From Candidatus Woesearchaeota archaeon (lineage in GTDB: Archaea > Nanobdellota > Nanobdellia > Woesearchaeales > WALR01): a stretch of 7,496 bases of DNA. Where the stretch lies: NCBI GenBank assembly GCA_015522765.1, contig WALR01000021.1, forward strand, positions 1 to 7,496, read 5' to 3'. Below are positions 5,771 through 7,496 of the stretch, in pieces (positions within the stretch are counted from its first letter, which is position 1; every line of letters starts with the position of its first letter). The notes beneath the pieces were generated by a model that ran no database searches, was not told the DNA's origin, and saw only the letters and a program-made list of their open reading frames with translations. Position numbers and translations under genes: made by a program.

Positions 5771-7107
5771 TTTACAGCTCATACATGCAGGTTGCTAAGG
5801 ACATAAATTACATGGAACAATTCGGCGCTGACGAGGGACGCGGATTTTACGGCTCTTATTATGAGCCGGGAGAATATGTCGACAGAAGAACAATTAACAA
5901 GCTGAAGAAAGAATGGACGAAGCATGTCAAGGAGAAGTACGAGCTGACCAAAAAGAGCAAAGGACCGCTGGGCAGATTCCTGGCAGCATATCCTTTAAGG
6001 TTCAAGGAGTTTTGCGTTCTGCTGGACCTGATAGAGGAGAATAATGAGAGGAGCGATTTTGAGATTGACAACGGCATGAAAGAAGGGAAAGACATTTTTA
6101 AGAAGCACAGGGTAAGGTACGAGTCCAGCCAGCTCAGAAGATTCGGGCTCGTCTATAAAATAGTGAATCCCTTAAGGCCGATGAAAACGGTTTATGAAGT
6201 TTCCTATAAAGCACAGCTGGCGCTCAAGAACAGAAAATACACTGACGAATACAGGCAGCTGGACATGGCCCTGGAGGAAGAATCAAAAAGGAACTCGCCC
6301 GACGAGCTTGACAGCCTCTACTATGTTAGTGAGCCGGAAGCAGACCTCAGCGACCTTGTTGCGCCGAGGGAATTAAAAGAAAAGCTGAGATCAGCGCTTT
6401 CAAGAGAGACCAAAAAAGAGCAGATATTCAGAAAGTGGGGCTTTGGAAAGGTCATCAAGTACGGAAGAGGCACCACCCTGAATTTCAGAGGGCCCCCTGG
6501 CACAGGAAAAACCCTTGCGGCCCATTGTATTGCGAAAGAGCTTAACAGGAAGCTGCTGACAGTAAGATACGACCAGCTGCAGAGCTCTTTTATCAGCATG
6601 ACCGAGAAGCATATCCATATGGTCTTTAAGATTGCCAAGACAAAGAACGCTGTCTTATTCTTTGACGAAGCAGACGCCATCGCATTGAACAGGAGCGGCC
6701 TGCAAAGAAGCTGGGAGATGAGCCAGGTGAACACCCTGTTAAAAGAACTGGAAAGATTTGAGGGGGTCTGCATATTCGCGACGAATCTCGCCGAGAAATA
6801 CGATCCTGCATTTGAGAGAAGGCTGACAATGCACATAGACTTTAATCTGCCGGATACTGCTCAAAGAGTAGAAATACTGAGGAAAGTCCTTCCAAAGAAG
6901 GCGAGGGATAAAGACTTATCACTTGAAGGGTTGAACCTGGAGGGGCTAAGCGGGGGAGACCTGAAGAATGTGGCGTTAAACGCCGCAGGAATAGCCGCGA
7001 AGGAGGACTCAGAGAAAATCAGAAGGAGCCACATCGAGGAAGCCATCCGTATCGTCAGGTCCGGCAGATACGCTGAGAAAGACGGAGAGGCGACCTACCT
7101 GGGATAA
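5767..7107 (+). CDS. AAA+ ATPase with N-terminal winged-helix-like domain (446 aa)
   Basis: ATP-driven remodelling enzyme of the classical AAA family, single ATPase domain. Numbering from ATG 5767: about 1-75 is charged and helical; 76-150 resembles a winged helix (FKEFCVLLDLIEE, then SSQLRRFGLVYKI and a wing); 155-195 is a linker. The ATPase domain shows Walker A GPPGTGKT (242-249), a pore-loop-like SFISMTEKHI (274-283; aromatic Phe kept, usual Gly replaced by Ser), Walker B VLFFDE (296-301), sensor 1 ATN (338-340), arginine finger ERR (350-352) and a sensor-2-like GGDLKN (396-401). All catalytic residues are present, so it should be active, probably as a hexamer. Start: the ATG overlaps the previous stop (ATGA) with GGTGG five bases before it; an in-frame GTG at 5758 is part of that ribosome-binding element. 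Substrate unknown. Between a CARF regulator and hsdM, a defence-related role is plausible but unproven. Confidence 0.87.
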   Translation: MIYSSYMQVAKDINYMEQFGADEGRGFYGSYYEPGEYVDRRTINKLKKEWTKHVKEKYELTKKSKGPLGRFLAAYPLRFKEFCVLLDLIEENNERSDFEIDNGMKEGKDIFKKHRVRYESSQLRRFGLVYKIVNPLRPMKTVYEVSYKAQLALKNRKYTDEYRQLDMALEEESKRNSPDELDSLYYVSEPEADLSDLVAPRELKEKLRSALSRETKKEQIFRKWGFGKVIKYGRGTTLNFRGPPGTGKTLAAHCIAKELNRKLLTVRYDQLQSSFISMTEKHIHMVFKIAKTKNAVLFFDEADAIALNRSGLQRSWEMSQVNTLLKELERFEGVCIFATNLAEKYDPAFERRLTMHIDFNLPDTAQRVEILRKVLPKKARDKDLSLEGLNLEGLSGGDLKNVALNAAGIAAKEDSEKIRRSHIEEAIRIVRSGRYAEKDGEATYLG

Positions 7108-7127
7108 GAGGCAGGATGATGAAAGGA

Positions 7128-7138
7128 AGATTTAAATA
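7128..7138 (+). promoter_or_regulatory. TATA box upstream of hsdM
   Basis: AGATTTAAATA, with purine-rich GAAAGGA upstream, is a near-consensus archaeal promoter. It predicts transcription start near 7158-7161, exactly at the start of a 14-codon leader ORF and about 35 bases before the hsdM ATG. Confidence 0.6.
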
Positions 7139-7157
7139 ATCTAGAATGGTGCATTTC

Positions 7158-7202
7158 ATGATGGAAGAGCAATTAAAGAAAGAGGGGCGAGAAAATGACT
7201 AA
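7158..7202 (+). CDS. Possible 14-codon leader ORF of hsdM
   Basis: A short frame, [14 protein letters not shown], begins at two ATGs about 24 to 27 bases after the TATA box, so at the predicted transcript start, and its TAA stop overlaps the first codons of hsdM by eight bases. The hsdM ribosome-binding element (GAGGGG) lies inside it. Ribosomes translating this leader would terminate at the hsdM start, which would allow coupled translation. The peptide itself is simply charged and has no recognised function. It could also be chance. Confidence 0.35.
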   Translation: MMEEQLKKEGREND

Positions 7203-7496
7203 TGGAGAAATAGAAAAAAGATTATGGGATGTAGCCAACAAATTAAGAGCTAATTCTAAATTAAGTGCTGCTGAATATTCAACCCCTATCCTAGGTTTAA
7301 TTTTTTTGAGGTATGCTGATTTCAAATTCACAAATAAGCAAAAAGAATTTGAAAAGAAAGCCGAAAAAATAGGAAGAAAGATTGGTAAAATTGATTATCA
7401 GGCAGAAGGTGTTTTATATTTACCAGAAAAAGCAAGATATTCCTACTTGCTTAATCTGCCAGAAGGTGCCGATATTGGTCAAGCAATTAATGATTC
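7195..7496 (+). CDS. hsdM: Type I restriction-modification methyltransferase subunit HsdM, N-terminal part
   Basis: First 100 residues of HsdM, the DNA N6-adenine methyltransferase subunit of a type I restriction-modification complex; it runs off the window. The N-terminal helical domain is recognised from [20 protein letters not shown] (residues 9-28) and the following [15 protein letters not shown], characteristic of HsdM N-terminal domains. The SAM-binding motif and NPPF would lie beyond the edge. Start ATG 7195 is chosen because the frame upstream is closed by a TAA at 7174 and GAGGGG lies about seven bases before it. The DNA here is much more A/T-rich than the AAA+ gene (hand count: 38 G+C in 120 bases at 7201-7320, against 33 in 60 at 6661-6720), suggesting a separately acquired unit. 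hsdS and hsdR would be expected downstream. Confidence 0.88.
   Translation, partial: MTNGEIEKRLWDVANKLRANSKLSAAEYSTPILGLIFLRYADFKFTNKQKEFEKKAEKIGRKIGKIDYQAEGVLYLPEKARYSYLLNLPEGADIGQAIND

Noticed and set aside
6321..6836. Minus-strand 171-aa ORF opposite the AAA+ gene
   Set aside because: It is the complement of the Walker A to sensor region, whose motifs clearly define the coding strand.

Overview
The window looks archaeal. Several genes are preceded by A/T-rich TATA-like boxes about 23 to 35 bases before the start, many with a purine-rich stretch just upstream, and several starts look leaderless or nearly so. The first gene carries the Ser/His/Asp arrangement of archaeal and ER-type signal peptidases, and there is a Csa3-like CARF regulator. 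The compact mix of small, unrecognised membrane genes suggests a DPANN-type archaeon (Woesearchaeota-like). That placement is inference.

Layout: 3-428 (+) is the 3' part of an S26-family signal-peptidase-like protein. Two bases beyond its stop, a convergent gene for a 50-residue two-helix membrane protein runs 583-431 (-). From 3226 down to 766 is a minus-strand run: acylphosphatase, a putative exported four-cysteine protein, a small single-helix membrane protein, and a 420-residue protein with a disordered N-terminus and helical C-terminus. The last two are 12 bases apart. From 3351 (+) come a class I SAM-dependent methyltransferase with a variant NLPQ motif and a 97-residue unknown protein.

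From 4485 onward the window resembles an accessory or defence neighbourhood. A CARF plus winged-helix regulator (minus strand) is divergent from a two-gene operon encoding a basic 178-residue unknown protein and an AAA+ ATPase with a probable N-terminal winged helix. The two operon genes are coupled by an ATGA overlap. The regulator's TATA box sits at the centre of a separated inverted repeat, a good candidate autoregulatory operator. Next, behind its own promoter and a 14-codon leader ORF, begins hsdM of a type I restriction-modification system, in markedly more A/T-rich DNA. It runs off the window.

The most interesting proposal is that the CARF regulator, the 178-residue protein and the AAA+ ATPase form a nucleotide-signal-responsive module beside a restriction system, with no CRISPR array or cas effector gene in view. 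The molecular functions of the AAA+ protein, its partner and the minus-strand membrane cluster cannot be read from the sequence. No tRNA, rRNA, CRISPR array or transposon was found.
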